Position numbers and translations under genes: made by a program. Of a stretch of DNA of 64,000 nt, positions 1 through 7,950 are shown in pieces; position 1 is the stretch's first letter; each line of letters opens with the position of its first letter. This DNA is from Polaromonas sp. (GTDB taxonomy: Bacteria > Pseudomonadota > Gammaproteobacteria > Burkholderiales > Burkholderiaceae_C). A model generated the notes under the pieces. It was not told the origin of the DNA. It did no database searches and saw only the letters and a list, made by a program, of their open reading frames with translations. The stretch spans positions 1 through 64,000 of the forward strand of contig NZ_JAAFGZ010000004.1 of the NCBI RefSeq assembly GCF_010365105.1, in the 5' to 3' direction.

Positions 1-142
1 GCCGGCAATGCTGCCCGGGCTGCTGCGGGCACTGGTAAGCACCAAGCCGTTGCCATTGAAGGTGTTGCGAGTCTGAGGTAAGTCGCTAATCAGGCAAATC
101 AGCCTCCGGCGCAATTCTAGCGGGCGCAAGCAGCTATTTATT
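1..142. other. window edge, no gene called
   Basis: Both strands contain short frames that run off the left edge. One plus-strand frame closes with TAA at 79-81 and another with TGA at 74-76; one minus-strand frame stays open throughout. None shows a recognisable domain, so none is called. A dispersed hairpin element begins in this stretch and reaches the senA stop codon. Confidence 0.5.
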
Positions 143-149
143 TCATAGC
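133..149. repeat. dispersed GCTAT...ATAGC hairpin at senA stop
   Basis: GCTAT (133-137) and ATAGC (145-149) form a small hairpin. The flank GGGCGCAAGCAGCTATT (122-138) is repeated exactly at 38316-38332. The senA stop codon (143-145, minus strand) lies inside the element, so the element closes the reading frame and its flank encodes the last few residues of SenA. Confidence 0.7.
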
Positions 150-1369
150 GCGCAAGACCTGAATCCGCAAAAAACATCATCCCGCTCAGGCAAATAAAAA
201 TTGCGGTATTTCGGATATTTCATTCGCGCTCGGGTCGCAAACGAGCCGCCGCGCAACACCTTGTGCGTGCCGAACCAGGGCTCGGAATAGGTTTGGTACG
301 GATCAGTCGCAAAACCCGGGTAAGGCCGGAACGTCGTGCCCATCCACTCCCACACCCCGCCCCAGCGAAACCCCCGCCGCGAGGCGGTGTGCGCGGCCAC
401 TTCCCATTCCACCTCGGCGGGCAGGCGGCGGCCGGCCCAGCGGCACCAGGCGTCGGCCTCCCACCAGGTCATGTGCATGGCGGGCTGGGTGCCCTGCATG
501 CGCATGGGCTGGCCAAACCGCGTCTGGATGACCGCGCCGCTGCCGATGCCGATCTGCTCGACATAACGCGGCCCCCGGCGGCCCTCGCCGGCTGCTTGCG
601 CCTGCAGCCATTGCCAGCCGTCCGGATGCCACAGCTCTTGCCGGTCGTAGCCGCCATCGGCGACAAACTCGACGTACTGCGCCCAGGTGACGGGCTGGGC
701 GTCGATTTCAAACTCGGGCACGCTGATGGCATGCACCACTTTTTCGTTGTCAAACGCAAAGCCCGAACCGGCGCTTGAAGCGCTGCCCATCTGCCAGGTG
801 GTGGCCGGAATCAGCATCGGCTCGCGCAACGCCATCGGTGGCGGCGTAAAGGCCAACTGCAAGGGCTTGTCCAAGGACAAGCCAATGGTCTGCGCCATGA
901 TGGTCAGCGCTTCGCAGTGCATGTCTTCATGAAACAGGCACAGGCGGTAAAAGTACAAGGCGTCATCGTCGCTGTCGGCTTTTTCAAGCAGTTCCAGCGT
1001 GCTTTCCAGCGTGTTCAACATATAAGCCCGGCAATTGGCCATGTCCGGCACATCCAGCGTCCAGCGCGAGTCATGCGGCACCTGGTCCGAATCCCACCAG
1101 CGGTCTGCGTTGGGCTCGATGGAGGCTTGGCGGGCCTGCGCCGGGTCGCAACGCGTGCCCCGCGCCCGCTGCAGGTTGCGGCCAATCCAGCGCTCCTGGA
1201 ACCAGGCCACATGGCCCAGCTCCCACAGCGGCGGATTGAGCGTGGCGAGCAGGGGCACGGCAAATCCGGTGTCCTCCAGCGCGTTCTGGTACTGGCCAAA
1301 AAGGTGCAGCGTATGATTGCGCGCGTCCATAAGCGCGAGCGACAGGAGTTCCCGGTCCGCCTTGCGCAT
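143..1369 (-). CDS. senA: selenoneine synthase SenA (EgtB-like)
   Basis: About 408 residues with the two-domain architecture of ergothioneine-type sulfoxide synthases: an N-terminal DinB_2-like iron-binding half and a C-terminal formylglycine-generating-enzyme/sulfatase-modifying half (GGVWEWMGTTF ... KVLRGGSF ... FCGFRS). Three candidate iron-ligand histidines are visible: one in WELGHVAWFQE (about residue 53) and two in HEDMHCE (about 147 and 151). EgtB homologues join sulfur to hercynine. Here the divergent neighbours are a TIGR04348-type glycosyltransferase and a selenophosphate synthetase, the combination described for selenoneine biosynthesis, in which SenA couples a selenosugar to hercynine with O2. 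No egtA, egtC or egtD lies in the window, so hercynine must come from elsewhere. The frame extends upstream to 1480, but that part overlaps senB; the Met at 1369 starts the conserved MRKADRELLSLALMDARNHT region. The selenium rather than sulfur role rests on context. Confidence 0.86.
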   Translation of the reverse strand: MRKADRELLSLALMDARNHTLHLFGQYQNALEDTGFAVPLLATLNPPLWELGHVAWFQERWIGRNLQRARGTRCDPAQARQASIEPNADRWWDSDQVPHDSRWTLDVPDMANCRAYMLNTLESTLELLEKADSDDDALYFYRLCLFHEDMHCEALTIMAQTIGLSLDKPLQLAFTPPPMALREPMLIPATTWQMGSASSAGSGFAFDNEKVVHAISVPEFEIDAQPVTWAQYVEFVADGGYDRQELWHPDGWQWLQAQAAGEGRRGPRYVEQIGIGSGAVIQTRFGQPMRMQGTQPAMHMTWWEADAWCRWAGRRLPAEVEWEVAAHTASRRGFRWGGVWEWMGTTFRPYPGFATDPYQTYSEPWFGTHKVLRGGSFATRARMKYPKYRNFYLPERDDVFCGFRSCAL

Positions 1370-1406
1370 GAGGGGTGAATCGATCAACTCGGGTGATGTA
1401 TTGGGT
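1370..1406. promoter_or_regulatory. 37-bp divergent senA/senB intergenic region
   Basis: With the chosen starts only 37 bp separate the divergent senA and senB. I see no convincing -35/-10 pair wholly inside it, so at least one promoter probably reaches into the 5' coding part of the opposite gene. Co-control of both directions from this spot is inferred. Confidence 0.4.
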
Positions 1407-2447
1407 ATGGAATCTAAAGCCAAAACAGTGGTCCTGGTAAGCCCGGCGATGGCCGAATCCAACAACGGCAACTGGCACACCGCGCAGCGCTGGGCAAATT
1501 TCTTGTCGAGTTATTGTGACATTGCGCTGTTGCCGCATTGGCCATCGCCTTTGCCTTCACCATCGCCGCAGCGCACACCGCAAGCGATGGTGGCGCTGCA
1601 CGCCCGTCGCTCGGCAGCCTCGATCCGGGCTTGGGCTGAAGCCTGGCCGGGCAAACCCCTGATCGTGGTGCTCACCGGCACCGACCTGTACCGCGACATC
1701 CAGAATGATGCTGAAGCGCAGCAGTCGCTGGCGCTGGCCACGCACCTGGTGGTGCTGCAGGACGCCGGACTGGCGGCGCTGCCCGAGGCATGGTGTGGCA
1801 AAACGCAGGTGATTTACCAGTCAGCCCCGGCGTTGAAGCCTGCTGACAAATCCACGCGCCGCTTTGGCGCGCTCATGGTCGGCCACTTGCGTGAAGAAAA
1901 AGACCCGCTGACCTTCATGCGGGCTGCAACGCGCGACTTTGACGCAGGCATTCATTTTGAGCAAATCGGTATGGCGCTGGAACCGCGTTTTGCCGAAGCA
2001 GCCCGCGCTACGGAACAACACACCGCGCGCTACCACAGGCTCGGCGGCTTGAGCCGCGCGGTCACCCGTCAGCGCATCAAGCGCGCGCACATCCTGGTGA
2101 ACTGCTCGCTGATGGAGGGCGGCGCGCAGGTCATTCTGGAAGCCGTGCAGTCGGGCACGCCGGTGCTGGCGTCGCGTATCAGCGGCAACATCGGCATGCT
2201 CGGCGAAACCTACGCGGGCTACTTTTCGCCCGGCGATGACGTGCAACTGGCGGCGCTGGTGCGGCGCTGCGCAGCGGAGCCGGATTTTCTGGCACTGCTG
2301 CAAAGCCAGTGCAACGCGCGGGCGCACCTGTTTTCGCCGCAGGAAGAAAAGCGCCTTGTCATAAACTTGCTGGCTTCTGTGCTGGGCGGCTTTGACAGCC
2401 TGCGCGACCGTCCTTCCCTGTCTTTTTCGCCTTTGAAAGCATCCTGA
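1407..2447 (+). CDS. senB: selenosugar synthase SenB (TIGR04348-type GT-B glycosyltransferase)
   Basis: 346 residues with a GT-B fold. The N-terminal beta-alpha unit (KTVVLVSPAMAESNNGNWHTA) resembles the TIGR04348 glycosyltransferase family, and the C-terminal half has an EX7E-type motif (EGGAQVILEAVQSG) that contacts the nucleotide-sugar donor in GT4-like enzymes. In the described pathway SenB uses selenophosphate and a UDP-sugar to make a 1-seleno-sugar, the first C-Se bond. The frame is open from 1317, but the ATG at 1407 is preferred because the core fold begins there and earlier starts would run into senA. The stop overlaps the senC start by one base (TGATG), indicating translational coupling. 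Without the flanking genes it would only be called a glycosyltransferase. Confidence 0.87.
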   Translation: MESKAKTVVLVSPAMAESNNGNWHTAQRWANFLSSYCDIALLPHWPSPLPSPSPQRTPQAMVALHARRSAASIRAWAEAWPGKPLIVVLTGTDLYRDIQNDAEAQQSLALATHLVVLQDAGLAALPEAWCGKTQVIYQSAPALKPADKSTRRFGALMVGHLREEKDPLTFMRAATRDFDAGIHFEQIGMALEPRFAEAARATEQHTARYHRLGGLSRAVTRQRIKRAHILVNCSLMEGGAQVILEAVQSGTPVLASRISGNIGMLGETYAGYFSPGDDVQLAALVRRCAAEPDFLALLQSQCNARAHLFSPQEEKRLVINLLASVLGGFDSLRDRPSLSFSPLKAS

Positions 2448-3520
2448 TGACCACATCCGACATACCGAAAATTCCCGCTGCACCCCGTCTGACAAGCTTG
2501 TCGCACGGTGGCGGCTGCGGCTGCAAGATTGCGCCCGGCGTGCTGAGTGAAATCCTGAAAAACTCCAGCAACATGCCGGGCCTGAACCTGCCGCCCGAAC
2601 TGCTGGTGGGCATTGAAACCGCCGACGATGCAGCGGTTTACAAGCTCAACGACGAGCAGGCGTTGATTGCCACCACCGACTTTTTCATGCCCATCGTCGA
2701 TGACCCATACGATTTTGGTCGCATCGCCGCCACCAACGCCATCAGCGACGTGTACGCCATGGGCGGCACGCCCATCATGGCGCTGGGCATCGTCGGCATG
2801 CCGATCAACGTGCTGCCGCTGGAAACCATCGGCGCCATTCTGCGCGGCGGCCAGGACGTGTGCCGCGACGCCGGCATTCCGATTGCCGGCGGCCACACGA
2901 TTGACTCGGTCGAGCCGATTTACGGGCTGGTGGTGATGGGGTTGATCCACCCGTCGCGCGTCAAGAAAAACTCCGGCGCGCAATTGGGCGATGTGCTGAT
3001 CCTGGGCAAGCCGCTGGGCGTCGGCATCCTGTCGGCGGCGCTGAAGAAGGAAGCATTGAGCGCCGAAGGCTACGCGCAGATGGTTGCCGTCACCACGCAG
3101 CTGAACAAGCCTGGCATTGAGTTGTCAAAGATGGACGCGGTGCATGCTCTGACCGACGTGACCGGCTTTGGCCTGCTCGGCCACGGGCTCGAACTCGCGC
3201 GCGGCGCCGGGCTCAGGATGCAGATTCAGCTCGACGAGGTTCCGCTGCTGCCCGGCGTCCTCGAATTCGCGGAGCAAGGCATGGTGACAGGCGCATCAGG
3301 CCGCAACTGGGACAGCTACGGCGCAGAAGTTTCGTTGCCGGCCGATATCAGCGTGGCCCGAAAAGCCCTGCTGAGCGACCCGCAGACCAGCGGCGGCCTG
3401 CTGGTTGCCTGCGCGCCCGAAGCAGCCGATGCGGTGCTGGCCTGCTTTCAACGCCACGGCTTTGAAGGCGCGCGCCGGATGGGCACGATGGTCGAGGGCG
3501 CTGGCGTCGAAGTCGTCTGA
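2447..3520 (+). CDS. senC: selenophosphate synthetase SenC (SelD family)
   Basis: 357 residues, full length for selenide water dikinase, which makes selenophosphate from selenide and ATP. The N-terminal motif SHGGGCGCK carries the catalytic Cys (C24; cysteine, not selenocysteine) and Lys (K27). The body has the AIRS-type ATP-binding pattern (ATTDFFMPIVDDPYDFGRIAATNAISD; AGGHTID; LTDVTGFGLLGH; DPQTSGGLL). It is coupled to senB by a one-base overlap. No selA, selB, selU or selenoprotein gene is near, so this copy is best read as the dedicated selenium donor of the sen pathway; the window alone cannot exclude that it also serves selenocysteine or selenouridine synthesis. Confidence 0.94.
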   Translation: MTTSDIPKIPAAPRLTSLSHGGGCGCKIAPGVLSEILKNSSNMPGLNLPPELLVGIETADDAAVYKLNDEQALIATTDFFMPIVDDPYDFGRIAATNAISDVYAMGGTPIMALGIVGMPINVLPLETIGAILRGGQDVCRDAGIPIAGGHTIDSVEPIYGLVVMGLIHPSRVKKNSGAQLGDVLILGKPLGVGILSAALKKEALSAEGYAQMVAVTTQLNKPGIELSKMDAVHALTDVTGFGLLGHGLELARGAGLRMQIQLDEVPLLPGVLEFAEQGMVTGASGRNWDSYGAEVSLPADISVARKALLSDPQTSGGLLVACAPEAADAVLACFQRHGFEGARRMGTMVEGAGVEVV

Positions 3521-3739
3521 CGCCAGCGCCCTGAACCCGGCCCATGTAACACGGGCCGGCCAGCGCCAGGCCCGCCAAAGCGGAATCACCCTGGCTGACA
3601 AAACTTGCCGCCTGGCCGGCCTCCATCACTGCCCTCAATGAACCGGTCACCTATTTTTTTGATACCTGCGCAGCTCGCTTTTCAAATTACCGCGCAATGA
3701 CATGAACCTCTGTCATCTCCGCATCCTCTGTCATTTCGG

Positions 3740-3758
3740 CCCCGGATCAAGTCCGGGG
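3740..3758. repeat. REP-like palindrome
   Basis: CCCCGGA and TCCGGGG arms (7 bp) separated by TCAAG. It lies directly after two TGTCAT words and resembles the short GC-rich extragenic palindromes common in proteobacteria. Confidence 0.6.
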
Positions 3759-3804
3759 TTTCAGCACCCGGGACCCATGCCTTTTTACCAGCGGGGTCAT
3801 GGAT

Positions 3805-3829
3805 TGCGGATTCCCGGATCGAGTCCGCA
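3805..3829. repeat. second REP-like palindrome
   Basis: TGCGGA and TCCGCA arms flank CCCGGATCGAG, which echoes the core of the palindrome at 3740. The pair looks like two diverged copies of one element. Confidence 0.5.
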
Positions 3830-3934
3830 GGCTCAGACCGCAATGAAAAAGAGGAAGTGAAAAGTTTCCAACGACCAGAGCAGTTAAATTTTTGTATCAA
3901 ACAGGTTTCTTGCGCATACTGCATATGCGCTGAC

Positions 3935-3949
3935 AGCTATCAATTAGCT
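3935..3949. repeat. dispersed hairpin AGCTA-TCAAT-TAGCT
   Basis: Perfect 5-bp arms. The left flank TGCGCTGACAGCTAT (3926-3940) is identical over 15 bases to 60349-60363 inside the outer-membrane-factor gene, which shows both are copies of one repeat family. Confidence 0.7.
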
Positions 3950-4192
3950 AGCAAATTCAGCAGCCACGAAAAATGCGGCTGCTTTTGCGGGCGATGATGG
4001 CCGGTCAAGCGGCATCCCTTCCAAATTTCAGCGTACTCTGCGCGATAAAAACAGCCGCAAGGGATAACTCTCTTCGCCAGCGCTAAAACAGTTCTTTAGA
4101 ATCCCTCCGTTACACAAAACTGCATCGGCCAGGCTCACACTGCCTGGCCCGATCGTTTGATGTGACGTCGTTCTTTAACCCGGAGACAAAAA

Positions 4193-4795
4193 TTGCGCGC
4201 TTTACTCAAAATTTCGAAGGCCGTGGATGGTCTGAACACCGTGGTGGGGAAAATCACGATGTGGCTGATCCTGGCGACCACGCTTATCAGCGCGGGCAAT
4301 GCCATCGTTCGAAAAATCTTCGACTCCAGCTCAAACTCGCTGCTTGAAATCCAGTGGTATCTGTTTGCCGGGGTCTTTTTGTTGGGCGCCGGCTACGGTT
4401 TGCTGAAAAATTCTCACGTTCGCATCGATTTTCTTTCATCGCGCTTTAGCGACCGAACGCGCAACTGGATTGACGTTTTGGGCATCCTGGTGGTCCTGTT
4501 CCCGTTTTGCATTGTCATCATCAACCTCAGCTGGCCGCTGTTCACGCAGGCGCTGGCATCAGGCGAGATGTCGCAAAATGCCGGCGGCCTGATCCGCTGG
4601 CCGGTGTACAGCCTGGTGCCGCTGGGCTTTGGCCTGCTGATGCTGCAAGGCCTGTCCGAGCTGATCAAGCGTGTGGCTTTTCTGACAGGCAACGGGCCGG
4701 ACGTGATGTCCGGCGAGGACGCCAAGTCCGACGAACAAAAACACATCGAAGAGCTGGAGGCCGTTGCCGCCCGCAAACTGGCCGGAGAATCCTGA
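4193..4795 (+). CDS. dctQ: TRAP transporter small permease (DctQ)
   Basis: 200 residues with four hydrophobic segments, the usual DctQ topology (about residues 20-40, 53-73, 94-116 and 138-160), and a charged cytoplasmic tail. It pairs with the large permease dctM, which starts one base after its stop. The start is a TTG at 4193, preceded by GGAGA about 8 bases upstream. TRAP systems import organic acids with a binding protein and an ion gradient. By similarity of the adjacent subunits this belongs to the mannitol/chloroaromatic-like (FcbT/TakP) TRAP group; the substrate cannot be read from this gene. Confidence 0.9.
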   Translation: MRALLKISKAVDGLNTVVGKITMWLILATTLISAGNAIVRKIFDSSSNSLLEIQWYLFAGVFLLGAGYGLLKNSHVRIDFLSSRFSDRTRNWIDVLGILVVLFPFCIVIINLSWPLFTQALASGEMSQNAGGLIRWPVYSLVPLGFGLLMLQGLSELIKRVAFLTGNGPDVMSGEDAKSDEQKHIEELEAVAARKLAGES

Positions 4796-4796
4796 A

Positions 4797-6620
4797 ATGC
4801 AGACCACCTTTTTGGCACAACAGTTTGTGCCGCTCATGTTCGGGGGGCTTTTCCTCGTCCTGCTGACCGGTTTTCCGGTGGCTTTTGCGCTGGCCGCCGC
4901 CGGCCTGGGGTTTGGCTTTATCGGCATTGAAGCGGGCATTTTTCCGTCCTCGCTGTTCCAGGCGCTGCCGCTGCGTATCTTCGGCATCATGCAAAACGAC
5001 ACGCTGCTGGCGATTCCGTTTTTTACCTTCATGGGCATCATCCTGGAACGCTCCGGCATGGCCGAAGACCTGCTTGAAACCGTCGGGCAGGTGTTTGGCC
5101 CGCTGCGCGGCGGGCTGGCGATTGCGGTGATCCTGGTCGGCGCGCTGCTGGCGGCCACCACCGGCGTGGTGGCGGCTGCGGTGATCTCGATGGGCCTGAT
5201 TTCGCTGCCCATCATGTTGCGCTACGGCTACAGCCGGGTGATTGCCACTGGCGCCATCACCGCGTCGGGCACGCTGGCGCAGGCGATTCCGCCATCGCTG
5301 GTGCTGATCGTGCTGGCCGACCAGCTGGGCCGTTCGGTCGGCGACATGTATTCGGGCGCATTGGTGCCCGGCCTGCTGCTGGTGGGCCTGTACATCCTGT
5401 TCATCGTCGTGGTGGCACTCTTCAAGCCGGCCATGGTGCCGGCGCTGCCGCCTGAGGCGCGCATCTACCGCGAGCCCAACGGCAGTTCGGGCCATCGTTC
5501 GCTGCTGGTGCTGGTGCTGATCTGCACAGCCGTCGGCTTTGGCTGGGCGCAGGTGCACAACCGGCTGCTCACCGTCTGGCTGGACCGCAGCATGCCGGCA
5601 CCGGGCGATGAAATCGTCATCCTGTCGATGACGCTGGCTTCGCTGACCGGACTGGCGCTGGCCATCATCAACAAAGTGACCCGCATGGGTCTGCTGTCGC
5701 GGCTGGCCGAGCAGGTGACGTTTGTGCTGATGCCGCCGCTGATCCTGATCTTTCTGGTGCTGGGCACGATCTTTCTGGGCGTGGCCACGCCTACTGAAGG
5801 CGGCGCCATGGGCGCGCTGGGCGCGTTGATTTTGGGCCTGGGCAAGGGGCGCTTGTCGTGGTCGCTGCTCAAGCAGGCGCTTGACAACACGGCCAAGCTG
5901 GCGTCGTTCGTGCTGTTCATCCTGATTGGCTCGACGGTGTTCAGCTTCGTGTTCAATGCCGCAGACGGTCACATCTGGGTCGAACACCTGTTTGACAGCA
6001 TTCCGGGCGGCGGCTGGGGCTTTTTGATCGTCGTGAACATTCTGGTGTTCATTTTGGGCATGTTCATCGACTTCTTTGAAATTGCCTTCATCGTGATTCC
6101 GCTGCTGGCGCCGGTGGCTGAAAAAATCCTTCCGGGCCTGGTTCCGGGCATGACGCCCGACGCGGCCATGATCTGGTTTGGCGTCATCATCGCCATGAAC
6201 CTGCAGACCTCGTTCCTGACGCCTCCGTTCGGCTTTGCGCTGTTTTACCTGCGCAGCGTGGCGGCCAAAAAGGACTACAAGGACCGCGTGACGGGCGAGA
6301 ACATCAAGGCCGTGACCACCAACGAGATTTACAAGGGCTCCATCGCCTTCATCTTCCTGCAACTGATCATGGTGGCCTCCGTCATGATCTACCCGTCGCT
6401 GGTGACTGGCGGCATCGTCAAGGAAAAAGGCCTGAGCAATGCTGAAGTCATGGAACTGCTGCGCATGCCGGAATCCGAGCCCGTGCCTGCCGAGCCCGAG
6501 ATGCCTGGCAGCGAGGCGGCACCGGCAGAAAACGATGCCGCTGCGCCAGCCGCCGAGGAAACAGACCCGATGAAGGCGATGCAGGAGGCGCTTGAAAAGA
6601 GCGCCAAGCCGACCCGGTGA
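4797..6620 (+). CDS. dctM: TRAP transporter large permease (DctM)
   Basis: 607 residues, longer than the usual 430-residue DctM. It has many membrane segments, the TRAP signature region (LLAATTGVVAAAVISMGLISLP ... GAITASGTLAQAIPPSL) and a central extension typical of the FcbT3-like subfamily. The last 60 residues are Pro/Ala/Glu-rich and probably disordered. The start is the ATG at 4797, one base after the dctQ stop, with GGAGAAT upstream. It forms the ion-coupled import channel with DctQ. The two binding proteins it probably uses are encoded convergently just downstream. Confidence 0.93.
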   Translation: MQTTFLAQQFVPLMFGGLFLVLLTGFPVAFALAAAGLGFGFIGIEAGIFPSSLFQALPLRIFGIMQNDTLLAIPFFTFMGIILERSGMAEDLLETVGQVFGPLRGGLAIAVILVGALLAATTGVVAAAVISMGLISLPIMLRYGYSRVIATGAITASGTLAQAIPPSLVLIVLADQLGRSVGDMYSGALVPGLLLVGLYILFIVVVALFKPAMVPALPPEARIYREPNGSSGHRSLLVLVLICTAVGFGWAQVHNRLLTVWLDRSMPAPGDEIVILSMTLASLTGLALAIINKVTRMGLLSRLAEQVTFVLMPPLILIFLVLGTIFLGVATPTEGGAMGALGALILGLGKGRLSWSLLKQALDNTAKLASFVLFILIGSTVFSFVFNAADGHIWVEHLFDSIPGGGWGFLIVVNILVFILGMFIDFFEIAFIVIPLLAPVAEKILPGLVPGMTPDAAMIWFGVIIAMNLQTSFLTPPFGFALFYLRSVAAKKDYKDRVTGENIKAVTTNEIYKGSIAFIFLQLIMVASVMIYPSLVTGGIVKEKGLSNAEVMELLRMPESEPVPAEPEMPGSEAAPAENDAAAPAAEETDPMKAMQEALEKSAKPTR

Positions 6621-6676
6621 TTTCCCTGACGAACCCGGGCGAGCGGCGCTATTGAAACTGCACCGCGTATTCACCC

Positions 6677-6714
6677 ACCCATAAAAAAAGGCCCGAGGGC
6701 CTTTTTTTATGGGT
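6677..6714. terminator. bidirectional terminator between dctM and dctP1
   Basis: A perfect 17-bp inverted repeat with GGCC-CGAG-GGCC at its centre, flanked by A7 and T7 runs, so it can end transcription from both sides. It sits between the convergent dctM and dctP1. Confidence 0.95.
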
Positions 6715-6759
6715 GCTGCCCGCAGGCTTGCTGCGGACGGGGGTTTCAGCGTGCTGCGC

Positions 6760-7839
6760 TTAGAGCTTCTGGCGCTGCATGAAGCTGTCAAAGCTCGATT
6801 CGGCAAAGCGGAACCACAGGACCTGGTCACGCTGGAAATTGCGGTAGTCCGCGTAGATTTTCTTCCAGTCGGCGTTGGACGTGTTCAGCCCGTCATAAAC
6901 CTCCATCGAAGCCTTGAAGGATGCGTCCATGATGGACTGCGGAAACGCGACGACTTTGGTCTTGGCGCTGACCAGCTGCTTCAGGGCACCGGGGTTGCGG
7001 GCATCGTAACGGGCCTGCGTCACCACATGCGCTTCGTGCGAAGCGGCGCGAACGATGGCCTGGTTTTCTTTCGACAACCCCTCAAAAGCCTTGTTGTTGA
7101 TGTAGAACTCCAGGTTCAGGCTGCCCTCCCACCAGCCGGGGTAGTAGTAGAACGGCGCGACCTTGTTGAAGCCGAGCTTCAGGTCGTCGTAGGGTCCGAT
7201 CCACTCGGCGGCATCAATGGTTCCCTTTTCCAGCGCCTGGTAGATTTCGCCGCCGGGAATGTTCTGCGGAACACCACCCATGCGCTCGATGACCTTGCCG
7301 GCAAAGCCGCCGACGCGGAACTTCAGCCCCTTGATGTCGGCTGGCGTCTTGAGCTCCTTGCGGAACCAGCCCCCCATTTGCGCGCCGGTGTTGCCGCCGA
7401 GCAGGTTGACGATGTTGTACTTGGCGTAAAACTCGCGCATCAGCTTGCTGCCGTTACCGTCCACCATCCAGGCCGTGAGCTGGCGGGAATTCATGCCAAA
7501 CGGAATGGCGCCACCGATGGCAAAGGCTTCGTTCTTGCCAAAGAAATAGTAGGGCGCAGTGTGCGCCATCTCGACCGTGCCGTTCTGCACGCCGTCCACC
7601 ACACCGAATGCCGGCATCAGTTCACCGGCAGGATGCACCGAAATTTCAAACTTGCCGCCGGACATTTCCTTGACGGCTTTGGAAAACACCTCGGCAGATC
7701 CGTAAATGGTGTCCAGCGACTTGGGAAAGCTCGAAGCCAGGCGCCAGCGAATCGCCGCCTGGGCGTGAACCGCCGGGGCAATTCCGGCAGCGAGCACGCC
7801 AGCGATGCCAGCGTTTTTGATGAGGGAACGACGATCCAT
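6760..7839 (-). CDS. dctP: TRAP substrate-binding protein 1 (DctP, TakP/FcbT1-like)
   Basis: 359 residues. A cleavable signal peptide (MDRRSLIKNAGIAGVLAAGIAPAVHA) precedes a DctP fold with family hallmarks: SSFPKSLDTIYG, NIPGGEIYQALEKGTIDAAEWIGPYDD and YYYPGWWEG. It resembles the 2-oxoacid-binding TakP-type proteins. It is clearly paralogous to the gene at 7951, with near-identical signal peptides and the same motifs. It converges on dctQM across a shared terminator. Ligand identity, perhaps 2-oxo or hydroxy acids, is inference. Confidence 0.92.
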   Translation of the reverse strand: MDRRSLIKNAGIAGVLAAGIAPAVHAQAAIRWRLASSFPKSLDTIYGSAEVFSKAVKEMSGGKFEISVHPAGELMPAFGVVDGVQNGTVEMAHTAPYYFFGKNEAFAIGGAIPFGMNSRQLTAWMVDGNGSKLMREFYAKYNIVNLLGGNTGAQMGGWFRKELKTPADIKGLKFRVGGFAGKVIERMGGVPQNIPGGEIYQALEKGTIDAAEWIGPYDDLKLGFNKVAPFYYYPGWWEGSLNLEFYINNKAFEGLSKENQAIVRAASHEAHVVTQARYDARNPGALKQLVSAKTKVVAFPQSIMDASFKASMEVYDGLNTSNADWKKIYADYRNFQRDQVLWFRFAESSFDSFMQRQKL

Positions 7840-7890
7840 GAATGTCTCCTTGAAAACTTGTTGGGTTTAGAACAGGTGTTCGATTCAAGA

Positions 7891-7927
7891 AACATGATTG
7901 GCCGCAAAGATGCGAGTCAATCATGTT
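7891..7927. repeat. hairpin between the two dctP genes
   Basis: Perfect 10-bp arms AACATGATTG (7891-7900) and CAATCATGTT (7918-7927) with a 17-base loop. There is no T-run, so it is more likely an mRNA-processing or stability hairpin, or a protein site, than a terminator. Confidence 0.6.
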
Positions 7928-7950
7928 GGGGACTGCTGGCTGCGCAGCGC

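Larger units (their letters stand above)
3521..4192. other. 672-bp intergenic region rich in palindromes
   Basis: No convincing gene. The stretch holds two REP-like palindromes around 3740-3829, a dispersed hairpin near 3935 and, at its right end, the leader and GGAG ribosome-binding site of dctQ. A minus-strand open frame at 3682-3924 mainly translates the palindromes and is rejected. Confidence 0.6.

Noticed and set aside
3682-3924. 80-codon minus-strand frame behind senC
   Set aside because: It mainly translates REP-like palindromes and lacks a ribosome-binding site.
4665-6830. Long minus-strand open frame of about 720 codons opposite dctM
   Set aside because: His/Arg/Gln-rich translation without domains; it mirrors the codon bias of dctM on the other strand.
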